From assembly GCA_000467715.1 (NCBI GenBank), contig AJFK01000055.1, positions 1-57,847 of the forward strand: a stretch of DNA of 57,847 nucleotides, given 5' to 3'. This DNA comes from Hysterium pulicare CBS 123377. Taxonomy: Eukaryota > Ascomycota > Dothideomycetes > Hysteriales > Hysteriaceae. A program made the translations under genes and the position numbers. This document shows, piece by piece, positions 10,882 to 22,421 of this stretch; position 1 is the stretch's first letter; every line of letters begins with the position of its first letter. The notes beneath the pieces are model-generated. The model was not told where the DNA came from, did no database searches, and worked only from the letters and a program-made list of their open reading frames with translations.

Positions 10882-13592
10882 ATGGCTTCGGGTCCAGCTC
10901 CGGCGAAGATGGGGACGGGGATGGATGTCCCTGCTGATGGGCATGAAGCTACGAACAAAACTTCACAGGCCCTCGCCAAACCCTCACCTTCTAAACCGAC
11001 CGAGGCGTCCGGCAAACCTAACCATGTAAGTCAAAACGACGAAACGAGAAGCTTGCTCATCAAATGCGTTGCCTCACCTTGATTGAGAAGAACGCTGGGG
11101 ATGTGCTAACCTACACCAGACACCAAGGGCAGGGCGCACGAACAGGCGTCGCAACTGGAAGAAAGTCCATCTCACTTCGGACAACAATGCCATTGCCACC
11201 AGCGAGACAATAGGCTGCATCAATCGCGAGAAGCGCAGCGGTGAAGAATGGGGTGCGCTTAGTCTTGCTATTGTTCCTATTGACGAAGGCGCGGCTTCGG
11301 CACGTGCTCAGCCTCCTTTAACTTCAGATCCGCTCGCTCCTCTTCTTGAACCTTCGTCCATCACTTCTCGTCCTAAGCCGCCAAACTTCTCCTACCTCGA
11401 CGACCTTGAGGAATTGGCTGAGCCTTCTTCAGGTCAACCGCAATCAAAGAATCCTCGGCCCAAGAAGCGCCGACCTCGTCGCAAACAGGCCGAAAAGATG
11501 GATTCCAACGGTTACATACCGCCTCACCGTCGACACTGGGCCAAGCAAAATCCTAATTCGACACCGGCACCCGTGGATCCTGCTGAAGTCACAGCGAAGC
11601 AGCTCAGCGGTATTCCAAAAGGTCCACGGAACTGGACACCACACAACGGCCCGCTAGGAAATGCAAACCCCGACCCAGTGTAAGTCTCAATCCCTTGATA
11701 ATTTCATTGGTTAATGCTTCACCTTCCATGTCTCCCTTCTTTAATCCCAAGACGAGGTCGGCAGCTGCCGGCCTTACCTCACGTTAAGTCACCCAGATCA
11801 CAGAACTAACCGATGTTTTAGTCGCGTGAAACAGCTCGTTCCAGCTGAGGCCTACATATCACCACGCTGGCGGGACATCGCGAAACCTAAGCAGACCCCT
11901 CTGCAGGCGCACAACCAGAATGGAATCACTCAAGAAATAAGCACAGCGTCGACGAAGAAGGGTACACATACAACTGCACCGAACGGGCCTCGTTCACCAC
12001 CATCCCCACCTTCTTCGCCCATTGATGATGTCTGGGTAAATGACCGGTACATACCCCCAGCCAATGACGTTACTTCCAAGAAAGTTTCCTTCGAGAAGCC
12101 AAATGGGCATCAACCAAACGGATATGCATCGAACAATCGCGGCCCGTGGGTCAACCGCCGCGACACTCGACCACCGCCAAAGCGCAAATGGCTTCGAAAT
12201 CGAGACCTCCGTCCATCACCCAAGAACAGTGACGAGGAGAGTGGCGATGGTATATCAGTCAAGTCCAACAGTCACGGGGATCCAGACCACGACATCAGAA
12301 AGTTGACGGACTGGGAAGGCAATTGGCTGCCCGCTCCTGTCGAATGGGAAGGTCGCAAGGGGTACCAAGACCGGAACTTCTACGAACACATCGATACTTG
12401 GGTCACTAAAACTTGCAAGTTCGGCAAGGATGTCATGGATATAAGCGCCCCATTTTTCACCAACCTTGCTGCCAACGGCGATATTGCCCCAAGACGGTGG
12501 ATTCCCGCTGCAATGGAGGGTGAATCTCCTCAAACCTTCTGGCGCACCTACCAGTCCCGTGCCCCAGCTGTCTTGACAGACATTGACCCTGAAGAACTTC
12601 CTTGGTGGGAGACGTACCCTTCTACAACCTCGTGCTTGCTTCCCAATCTCAATGTGCCTGAAGCAGCGCTTGACCCATCCGAAGAGACTTATACCATTGC
12701 TCAAAAGGATACCGGCGCAAACGATGCTATCATGAGGCAGCAAGAGGTCAGAAAAGAGAAGGAGCGCAAGGCTGCCGAGAGACGCCGAAGAAGAATAGAA
12801 AAGAGTCAAGCGATAATCGCAGCGTGCCCCGACCAAGACCTGCCTGACACTCGCATTAAACCAGCGGCAAACATATACCTGCGACCTGCATATCCCGCAG
12901 ATATGGACTTCATCACCCGGATCTATAATTACTACGTGTCCAACACCACCCAAACTGCGGAGTTCAACCCGCGCACCAGATCCCAAATGATCGACCGCCT
13001 CACAGATATCACAAGCAATGGCCTTCCATTCATTGTCGCGGTTGCTCGTTCCCATGCCACACGTATGAATGCAGGTCAACCGTTCATGACCGTGGTAGAA
13101 CGCATCGTAGGCTACGCTCACGCAGACGACTGGGTTGGCCCAGGAAGCATGTATCGGTACACAATGGAATTGGAAATGTTCGTTGAGCCCGAATATCTGC
13201 AGAAAGGCGTTGGAAAGTGCCTTATGGACAAGATGCTGGCTCTCATGGACCAAAACTACATGCCTAAAGGCGGATACGATTGGATCCTTAAGCAGGACAG
13301 TGATTACCTAAAATTCGGTGCAAGCAGGGTCGTCAAGACAGTGAACTGCATGGTCCCCCATGATGTCAGCACCGACGACGAGATTGAATGGAAGTCAAAG
13401 TTTCTTCGTAATTGGGGCTTCAAGAAAGCTGGCCACTTGCATCATATGGGCTACAAACGATCTACAAAGTAGGTACCTCGTTCTGTCTTCGGTATTTGTG
13501 CTAATTACTTTCCAAGGATTGACGTCGCCATATTCCAATACGTTACTGGCGAGCATATCAATGTCAACGCGCCACCCATGCAGCCTATGTAA
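10882..13592 (+). CDS. GNAT acetyltransferase-domain protein with long disordered N-terminus
   Basis: Four exons, 10882-11025, 11120-11679, 11822-13468 and 13517-13592, sum to 809 codons. Roughly the first 560 residues are Pro/Arg/Lys-rich and look disordered, with KKRRPRRKQAEK and SNGYIPPHRRHWAK patches. A basic helix KERKAAERRRRRIEKSQ precedes the C-terminal GNAT fold: IYLRPAYPADMDFITRIYNYY, GYAHADDW, the strand MELEMFVEPEYLQKG, then the acetyl-CoA loop QKGVGKCLMDKM and KFLRNWGFKKAGHLHHMGYK. This resembles phosphinothricin-acetyltransferase-like GNAT modules. The last exon adds IDVAIFQYVTGEHINV and ends at TAA 13590-13592. Its donor GTAGGT overlaps an in-frame TAG at 13470, so an unspliced reading stops early. 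The substrate is unknown. Confidence 0.85.
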
Positions 13593-14550
13593 GGGTGCCT
13601 TTGCGACTCGACCCGATCTATGGTAAGTCTCCCTGCCTTCTCATTGTTGAACACATCTGACAACCATAGATTCGTCCACAAATACTTCAATCTCGGTACC
13701 AGCTTCACACCTGCGCAAACCGGAGACTACTTGGGTGACACGGATACGATTGGTCTATGGGTTCCTTCCAGAAAAGCTTATCGGCTGCATAAAGTGCCAG
13801 TCGAGCCGGTACTTACTTTCACAACCTTCTTTGATTCAACTTAGACTGCTTCAACTTTGGGCGTACGGATATACTTACAGTTTCTGCTTCACGGATGGAC
13901 CGTAACCAGCGGATACATTTAACTTTCCTCACTTTACTCACTGAAAGGCAAGCATGATCCCGTTTATCGGTTGATCAACGGCTACCTTCAAAAGTCTCTC
14001 ACCATTGGGGGCTGCTACTTGCGACCTACCTTCTCTCCTTGAAAGGTTCAAAGAGTTTTGCACCCCAGCAGTCTCACTCTTAGAGGCATCTTCGGAGTCT
14101 ACTCTATATCTAATCATGCTTGCCCCTCATATATGCTTCTGCTTTTGCTTCATTGAATGTATAGATAGTCAAATTGAACACACACACACTCTTCTCATGA
14201 CATTGATGAAATCCGATTTCTTGATTGTTTATGAAGCATGAAGTTCTTTAATGCATAAACGAACCCTCCGGATTCAACAAACTACCCGTTGGCCGTCCCT
14301 CTTCTCACTAGAGCAATCAAAATAAGTTGAATGAGCCTTTCCCACAGAGCATGTCATATGAAGACACTCCAAATCCAGAAGAGAAAGAAACAACCCTTGC
14401 CCATCATTCTGGTCATTGCTCAAATACCATCTCATCTCCTTCCCAAACCTCACTACCGCTCAGTCAAATACTGCTTCTTCAGCTCTGCTACAGCCCAATC
14501 CAGTTCATCCAGTTCATCCATTGTTCCTCCAACCTCCCGTTTCCCCAGCT
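13593..14550. other. Convergent 3' interval between the GNAT gene and YSH1
   Basis: Two genes end towards each other here. A GTAAGT near 13622 and an AG near 13670 could mark a 3' UTR intron of the plus-strand gene. Open frames in this stretch have no family likeness. No RNA gene was seen. Confidence 0.4.
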
Positions 14551-17500
14551 CTAGAAATCCCCCTCAACCCAGAAGCCACTCACAGTCTCGACCGCCCTCT
14601 CAATCACGGCTCTGACCCTCTCCTTGAAAACCTGACTCTTGCACTCGATCTCCAGATCCTCAAGCCACACTTTCGCAACGTGATTATCCACTTTGATTTC
14701 CAGACCCGGGACGGGGATACCGAGATGATGAAGGCGTTTGAGTTCGGTTTTTTCTTCGGGCGTGAAAGTCGTCGAGTCCGTGGGGAGGGTTGCTATTGTG
14801 AAGGAATTGGGTGGAGCGGGCGAGGGGGAAATTGTGGTGGGTGGAGGGTTGCTGTTGGTGGTGGATGAGGAGAGGCGTGGGTGGGATATGGGCGCTATGT
14901 TTGTGCCGAATTGGGCCTCTAGGAACAGGAAGAGGCGGGAGAAGCGGGTGGATGGGTCGGTGGATTTATGGGGGTTGGACGCTTTGAGGCGGTGGGTGAG
15001 AGTTTTTGGTTGGTCTTTCTGTGGGGGTGGAGAGTGGGAGTGGGAACGGGATGATTCTATATATAGGTTAGCGGCGATTAATATTCATATCAGCGAGGGA
15101 GAGGTGTGTGTAGGAGAAAGACGGAGTGGGCTTAAATGGATGGATCAACTTACGTCGAACAGCTGCTGGACTACTTTCCACTGTGAACAACACCGCGAGA
15201 ACGGCGTCTGCGACCCCGTCATTCATTATGTTGCCTTCCCATTCTACTTCTACTTCTCCGGCTGGACGGCAGTAGATGTTGACGCAGTCCATGACTTTGA
15301 ACCCGGAAGTTGACCTGTCGACTTCTTCATCTGCTTCTTCGTGCTTGTTGCCGTTCGTGAGTTTCCCGTTTATGGCGTCATCTTTCACATTGAGTTCCTT
15401 GAGAGCTCCAAATGTCCCTTCGAGCGCCCACCGAATGAGATCAATACCCGCGGCCGAGAGTGTCAAGTGTTGACGGCATATGATAGTCGTGGTTGTCAAA
15501 CCAGCATACTCCCTCAGATCCTCCGGCGCCATCAAGCTCATCTTGAAATCATTCTGGACGAGGACGCCTGCGATGAAGCTCGGCCTATCATTTTTTTCAT
15601 CTGTCTGCTCAGCTTCTTCATCACCCTCGGATTTCTCACGTTTGCGGTGCGGGAGAGGTGGTGGGATTTGCGCGAGCTTTCCGACCACTCTCGCCACTTT
15701 GTCGGCTTTGAAGGGGATGCGGAGTTCCTCGCAATTGGCAGGGGAGTAGATTTTGGCCGGGGCGGCTTTGTGAGAGTTGAGCGAGAGGAGTTTGGATTTG
15801 AGACGGGTCATGTTGCCTTTTTCGCCGTGGACGAGGATCTGGAGGCGTGTTAGTGCTAAATGGAAGGGACGGTTGAAGCTTTGAGGGCGACGTCTGCAAC
15901 TTACAACAACAGGAGCTGAAACCTCCTCAATAAATTCCTGGTTCTCGACGCCATCGACGTGCGCAGCGAAACTGAACTCCTGCACACTGCATCTTCGGGG
16001 TATCATAATCTGTTCTCCCTCTTTCTGCCCGGGTCGTCTCGCCGAATTCGTCGCTCGCATTGTAATAGCAGGTATATGATCCGGCTCATGAACAATCTGC
16101 TTCGCCATCGTTCCCTCAACCGAATAACCCGTGATAATAACTCCATTCCTCGGATCCGGTGCCCACCTCTCTAGCAGCTCCCTGCTTGTCCCACTCTGCA
16201 TCATACCAGGGCTAGCAAGCATAACACAACCACCAACATCGTCAAACCGCTCAAGTGACTTCAAGCTTCTTACGTATCTAAAATCCCATGGCCCTCCTTT
16301 GCTCACATCGCCAGCCGCTTCGGCTTCTGCCATTCGTTCGCGAAAGAGTCGCTTTATGTTGTCGTTCATGGCGCTCACGTAGGTTTGGTAAACAACCATA
16401 CATTTTCGGGCAAGACTGGAGTTGTAGTAGATCGGGATCTTTTGATACTCTGGGTGCTTGGCCCAGTATTCGTCTAAGATCAGAAGTAGTTCTTGTGCTC
16501 GACCGAGGGCGAATACTGGGAGAAGTGCTCGTCCACCTCGATTCAGAACGTCGGTGATACTTTTCATTAGCTGAGTTTCTCGCTGAACTCGAGGAACATG
16601 TGACGATATGCCAAAAGTACTCTCGGTGATGAGAACATCGATCTTGATGTTACTGGGCACGGTAGCAGAGACCAGATGTCGGTCATCTTCTCTCGAATAA
16701 TCACCGGTGAATAGAATCTTAAGTCCAGCTATCTCGATGAGAAACATTGCCGCACCGAGAACATGGCCTGCGGGATATGGCGTTATCCGAATGGAGGCGA
16801 TAGTGTGGGTGGTGTAAAAGTCAATAGCCTCAATCTGGGGGAAGGTAGACAGATGATCGGCTTCAGTGTACATCTGGACTTTCGTTTCTGAAGAGGAAGA
16901 GATGTTTCCCACCCGAACGCTGTCTTGGATGAGCCATTTGTATATGGCTTTCGTCGGATGGGTCATAAAGACACGCCCCTTGAAATTTGTCTTCGCAAGG
17001 ACATATGGAAGGGAGGCGGCATGGTCGACGTGAAAACTGAGACATCATATTAGCAGCAGTTGTGATAGATGACGTAGAGTGCTTTCGGTGAACGAAGTCG
17101 CCTGGCTATGTACATTGATGGGTGTGCTGGGCATAGCGGCATACATCGTGCATCACCATGGGAAGCTAGGACATGCATGATGCAGAATATATATTTTCCA
17201 TTGGTTTCTGTTATACAGGAAGAGCGGGATGGCAGGTGTACAGGGAAGACATGCTATAGTGTATGGGGGGAAATTGTTTTGAGAACCCTCAAATGTGCTT
17301 CTCGTGCGATGCACGCGTAGTCCCATCCATCAATGCCATCGAAGCCAGATTCACAGAACAAATCAAAAGTTACTTACTGGGATATAAGGAGCACATCTAC
17401 TGTGCTCAAATCAAACTCGTCGTAGAAGGGCATGGCGGATAAGCCTTCATATGCAGGATGCACTCCGGCGTCAAGCTATTTCCAGTAAGCAGAGTCCAGC

Positions 17501-17675
17501 TATCTCTGTTATTGCCCAGTCATACCATAACAGTCTTTCCCTTGTATTGTATAATGTGACACGACCTTCCAACCTCGTTGCCTCCTCCTAAGCACAGGAA
17601 CATGAGCTCGTCTGAGGGATCAACTGGGTCATCGTCGTCTGGGGCCAAGGCGGCCAACTTCCGCTTCGTCGCCAT
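14551..17675 (-). CDS. YSH1: Endoribonuclease Ysh1 / CPSF73, pre-mRNA 3'-end cleavage
   Basis: This is the zinc-dependent endonuclease of the cleavage and polyadenylation factor. It cuts pre-mRNA before poly(A) addition in the nucleus. Five exons, 17675-17526, 17475-17378, 17036-15905, 15838-15154 and 15056-14551, sum to 857 codons, the usual size. The metallo-beta-lactamase part has [14 protein letters not shown], the zinc signature HFHVDH at residues 83-88 (split by the second intron, about 340 bases and long for this window), GHVLGAAMF and [13 protein letters not shown]. The beta-CASP part has [44 protein letters not shown] and [11 protein letters not shown]. The C-terminal domain is present and carries Ser/Pro/Thr-rich linkers. 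All catalytic residues I can check are intact. Confidence 0.96.
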
Positions 17676-18269
17676 TTGAAGGCAAGATGATTTGAGAAGA
17701 CTAAACAGAGATATCTTATTGAGATTAGATGGGGCGGAAATGGCTTGCGTTCTCGGTTGGTCGTGCCTGACGCGGGGAGCTACTGTAGATATTTACGACC
17801 GTGTGCTGTCGTTAATATGGCCTAGGTAGACGGAAAGCAGTCGCATAGACAGTCTCAATGGACGAGTGCCATTATGCGGAGGCCACTTCGTTGGTCGAGG
17901 ATGGCGGGTGAGGAGGGATTGTGGTGGGTTCATTGTCGGAGTCAATTGTGAGGCTCTTATTGTTCTCAATGCCAAGATATCAAGACCGAGATTTAGCCGA
18001 AGACGTCTTCACTCCTTCTCTGTTAACGACTCCAACGCCTCAAGTACAACCCTCGCATCTCCCTCGTACCTCCATCGTCTATCACACCTGCGACGCACGC
18101 GGGCACCTCTATTTGAGAAGCATTCCAATCCAGCGCTTCTCCTCTTGGCTTTCTAAAGTCACCCACTATCGCCGATGACGCGCAGATAAAAGCGCGGTAG
18201 AGTACGCCTTGGACAGGCGATAGTAGGAAGTTGACCTCCAGTCGAAGCTCCGTCTCTTCGTAATCGATC
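17676..18269. promoter_or_regulatory. Bidirectional promoter between YSH1 and TAF4
   Basis: This is 594 bases between divergent ATGs of two RNA polymerase II machinery genes. No clear TATA box was seen in either direction, as is common for housekeeping promoters. Confidence 0.5.
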
Positions 18270-20165
18270 ATGGCGCACCCATACCATGGCTCCCCGCATC
18301 AGCAGATGGCCTCGCTACCTCCGCTGCAGCCTCCGCGGCCTTACTCACCGTCACCATACCAGCAGTCTCCTGGAGCCATGTCACCGGGCGGTATTCCTCC
18401 GGCAAAGCGACAGCGACTCTCACCGCAACCTACCTCACCCTACGCCACCTCGCCGTACGTTACTTCCCCCTATGCGACCTCACCGACGGGACAATATCTG
18501 TCGCTGCCCGGAACGCCTGCAGCAGCTCCAGTTCCACCTCCCTTCAATCAACCGCAACCCATCTACCATCAACACGATATGACGTCTCGTCCACAGCAAG
18601 GAACTATCATGGGACCGCCTCGTGTTCCTTACAGCAAAGCAAATGAGAACAACGCAACTCTGGACAAGCCGGAAAGATCCACAGACATCAACGATTTGAG
18701 TGATTTGGTGCACGCGGCTGGTATCGACCTGCGGGCTGAAGAAGACTATTTGGCGAGGAACTATCGGAACCAGCACCAAGCGACCTCTTTCGGAACATCT
18801 TTTGGATCCCAGACATCCTCTACCGTGTCGCCGAACAATAGCTTCAACCAGTGGTCGCAGAGCGCGGGACAATATGCTGCATTTCAGGGAGGAGGGCATT
18901 TCACCCAGGCGGTACCACCACGAACCACTACCGATGACATCGGCTCAATGCATGAGAAGGCTGCTCGAGCACTCAGCGACGCTCAGCAATACCACCTGCA
19001 CGATCCCTTCGTCAACCCCAACACCATTCGAAGAAAACTGGGTACTAGGGCTTATGAGAACGGCATCAAGATAGATGTTGAAGGATTGTATGATAAGATC
19101 CCCACCACTCCCAGTAATGTGACACGTCAAGTCATGACGGGAGGAGATGGGACATCCATTGCTGTAGCTCAAGCTGACAGTATTTTGGGTAGAACTGCTC
19201 CTCTAGTTGACATCATTACCTTGATCTCACTCGCGGCTCAAGAACGATTGCGAAGTTTCGTCGAGGACGCATACACATTGAGTAGAGGTCGACAGAGTGG
19301 ATCTCAGGGCGTTGTCCCACCTCAGTGGGCAGAGCTAGCTGTTGGAAATGGACAGGTACAGCAAGCAACTGCGGTTCCGAATAATCTCACAATGACCGGA
19401 TGGGAGAAGGTGCCAGATAGTGCCGTCAGTCCCATGACGGTCCCTGGGATCAAACGTATGGATAGAAGATCCTGGACGACCTATTTTCGCTGACATTGAA
19501 TCACAGGTGAACCAACCCCCCACTCTAATGCTGGACGCCTACCAACACCTCCAACCGAAACTCCACCTACACCTCAACCTACGATATCCTTCCCCAACCA
19601 ACTTACAAGCACTTTGAAGAGAATCGCGAAGCGCGACCGCGAATTTGAAGAAGAGCGCATTGCCAAGCGTCAAAAGCGTTTGCGTGCATCACAAAGCGGT
19701 TCTGCTCCCGACTCACCCGCTGCAGGTACTCCGGTAGCTCCAATTGCAATGCCGGAAAAGATGACGAAGAAGGAGAGGGATCGGCTAAACAAGATGGGGC
19801 AGAGCGAAGACGTGCTGCACCGTAATACAAACCAGACCGCCCGCATGGCCCTTGGCTTAGGCAAGAGCGCAGCGAAATACTCCTGGATGACGGGCGGTGG
19901 CGGTGGATCTGGAGCATCTACACCAAGCCGTATCAACACATCTGTTGGAAGTGTAGGCGCACCGACTCCTAGTGGTGGCGTGACCACAGGTGGTCCGGGT
20001 AGGGCGCTCGTTGCGAGGGATCGGAACTTCGGTAGTTTCAAGGAGGACGGAGCTAAGGGGAAGAATATCCAGATTAGGGACCTGATCAATGTACTGGAAC
20101 TGGATGGAAAAGAGAGAAAGACGTTGGTGGCGGCATTGGCGAGACTGAAGAGTACGGAGGTCTGA
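18270..20165 (+). CDS. TAF4: Transcription initiation factor TFIID subunit 4 (TAF4)
   Basis: This subunit of the general factor TFIID pairs with TAF12 through a histone fold and supports promoter recognition. Two exons, 18270-19455 and 19507-20165, give 614 aa. The N-terminus is Pro/Gln/Ser-rich and contains YATSP, YVTSP and YATSP repeats. The TAF4 C-terminal domain starts near residue 130 with INDLSDLVHAAGIDLRAEED. It continues with IRRKLGTRAYENGIK, VDIITLISLAAQERLRSFVE, and, after the 51-base intron, KRIAKRDREFEEERIAKRQK, NQTARMALG and KKYSW-like AAKYSWMTGG. It ends with IQIRDLINVLELDG and ALARLKSTEV. The intron begins GTATGG and ends ATCACAG. Length and domain order match fungal TAF4. Confidence 0.94.
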
Positions 20166-21308
20166 GCGAAAATATCAGAGGGTTGTGATCGGGAGGTCTG
20201 ACACATTTACGAGGAATCATTTCGATGTCCGGCTTGCAGGGATCATGATCATTGGCGTTTACTTCTGGGTGATGGACACTGGCAACAAAACCCTTCAGCA
20301 GAAGGCGCCAATCAAGAAGCCTGACGACTGTTCTGTTTCTTCTTATGCTTGTATTATCATGTTTCTCACATCAGCGATGGCGTTTCAAAAGGCACTACAT
20401 TTCTGTCCCATTTTTCACAAAGCTCTTCGGAGGAAATTGCATTGTGGGAGGAATATTTTGGAGTCCGCCTGAAGGTAGGTAACTGGATCTGGACTGCTGG
20501 TGATATGGCTTGCCTGGCTGGTAATTGAACTGTGAATTGACACTAGATTGTACCAAAGTTAGAATGTGTTAATGGTGATTCCGAGTGATCGCTGATTGTT
20601 GTTGATGAGGGGTGGGATAGGGGAGTGGACCTTTGCCAGCATTCTGGGTAAAGTTATGTTCGGTGGTGGTGGTGTTTTAGGTATGTAGTCCTCTTTGTTC
20701 GGATAGGTGGACGTTCATATTGTCACCCCTTTCCCTTTCGCTACCTCTCTGATGCATCGGCCTTGTCAAGTTCATTAACCTTCGTTCCCCATCCTTCTTT
20801 TTTGCGGTAGCTTTGATAAGGCGGGAACCCTACTTTTACAAAACGTTCGTGGAATTGCAAATATTACACTCTAGGGATTCGCGAATGATGTAAGTCACGT
20901 CCCTGCCATTATCTTGTGGAAACAGATTGAAAATTAAGATCTCAGTAAACAGCCACGTGTCCAGGGAAACGAACTCATGATGAAGTTGCTTTTGAACATG
21001 ACGCCCAAGATGTAGTCATTGTGTGGGTCACATATGGAGAGTCTTGATGTGTTGACGTGTAAATTCATCAGCATCCTGAGCGAACGGAAATCTCTGTCCC
21101 ACTTATTAAATCAGATTCTAGATCTCACCTCCCTCTACTCAAGTGTGCATGGCTCCCCTTCCACTTCCGCCTTCGAAAGCCAAGCGGATTGGACCAATAT
21201 CTCCAAGTGTCATAGGCCAGCAAGAGAAGCCAAACCCTCGAACTTTGCTTAAAGGATGTTCTCCGATCTACTTTCAAGCACACCCCTTCTCAATGTCTTT
21301 GCGTCACA
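20166..21308. other. Gene-free interval downstream of TAF4
   Basis: This stretch holds the 3' flank of TAF4 and the upstream flank of the F-box-like locus. Only short, unsupported open frames occur. No repeat or RNA gene was seen. Confidence 0.4.
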
Positions 21309-21953
21309 ATGGCTGTTCTATCTAAAATGTGCCTGATGGATGAACCGCCTCTACCTCATCTTCCAGCGGAGGTAATACTCGAAATAATATCATATAATGA
21401 GAACCTCGCACACCTCTGGTCCTCTTGTGGGAAAGTATCCACAACATTTCGGGGATGCACGGAGACAATATGCCGAAAACGCCTACAGTCTATCGGTCTC
21501 GAGGTGGATTTTACCTATCACATAGATGGTTGTTGTTGGATGTACCGCTTGGAAACTGAGTTTACTCGCTTCTCCGAGGACAAATCTCGAGCCTACTTCG
21601 ATGAATCCTGGTTTTCGTATAGCCCCATTACCACATGAGAGGGCATTGCATACTGGAGAGGCGCCGTAAAGCGAAGGACCGGATGGCCTGCCGGGGAGAC
21701 CAACTGCCTCTTTGACCGGCGTGATGGGCAAACAGAGCAGATCTCGGTTCGCATATACAACGAATGGGACCGTCCACTAGGCGATCGGCGTGAATCTGGT
21801 CCCCATTCGTATCAAGAGTTCCACTTGCTGAACTTTGAGGTTGACACGAAGAAGCAAGAAATCTCATTGGATTGGAGGGGATTGCTTGATATTTGCTTCC
21901 CGGCTGAAGACCCACAACAGGGGGGAAAACCTCAGACTTCCAGTAGTTCTTGA
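21309..21953 (+). pseudogene. F-box-like gene interrupted by one in-frame TGA
   Basis: The N-terminal part reads like an F-box: LPHLPAEVILEIISYNE, AHLWSSCGKVSTTFRG and ICRKRLQSIGL. F-box proteins recruit substrates to SCF ubiquitin ligases. The frame meets TGA at 21636-21638 after 109 codons. The same frame then stays open for a further 104 codons to TGA 21951-21953 and keeps a protein-like composition (GIAYWRGAVKRRTGW, QISVRIYNEWDRPL, QEFHLLNFEVDTKKQ, LDWRGLLDICFPAED). No intron with acceptable signals removes the stop. It is therefore a recent nonsense pseudogene, a sequencing error, or a readthrough case. The base after the stop is G, not the readthrough-prone CTA. Confidence 0.6.
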
Positions 21954-22421
21954 GGTACTTTGAGGCTTCTTAGACTAGCGTGAAGAGACCGATTTATAGC
22001 TGTCCGTTTCACATTCATCGGAGGGTTTCGGTGACAAGCGATCCCGACACGTGAAATTGTTTTACTGCATGATTGTTGTCATTACGTTGTAATGCCACTT
22101 TGACTATGAGTTTGGCTCGATTCCATACTTTTACTTGTCGATATTGGTTGGCCGTAGGTTCATGCAGCTGCTTCAGGCACATGGTGAGATCGAGCGACAC
22201 GTCCCTCATCCGCACACACTTCCGCGGAGTAGGATCAAGTAGACAACAGATCGATATATTCAGATACTTTTAAGAACTCGACCGAAATTATGCTTGTGTG
22301 AACCTAACGCTAAAAAGCAAGAATCCATACCCCACTCCCAAAAGATTAACCCCCTCCCTCATCTTCTTTATTCAATTGTAAGCATCAAAGACATCATGGC
22401 CCCTTTTCCATATACAGTATT
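21954..22421. other. Convergent interval after the F-box-like locus
   Basis: This is 468 bases between converging loci. I see nothing beyond flanking sequence. Confidence 0.35.

Noticed and set aside
12255-13253. 332-codon minus-strand frame opposite the GNAT gene
   Set aside because: The plus strand encodes a recognisable acetyltransferase fold; the antisense translation has no family likeness.
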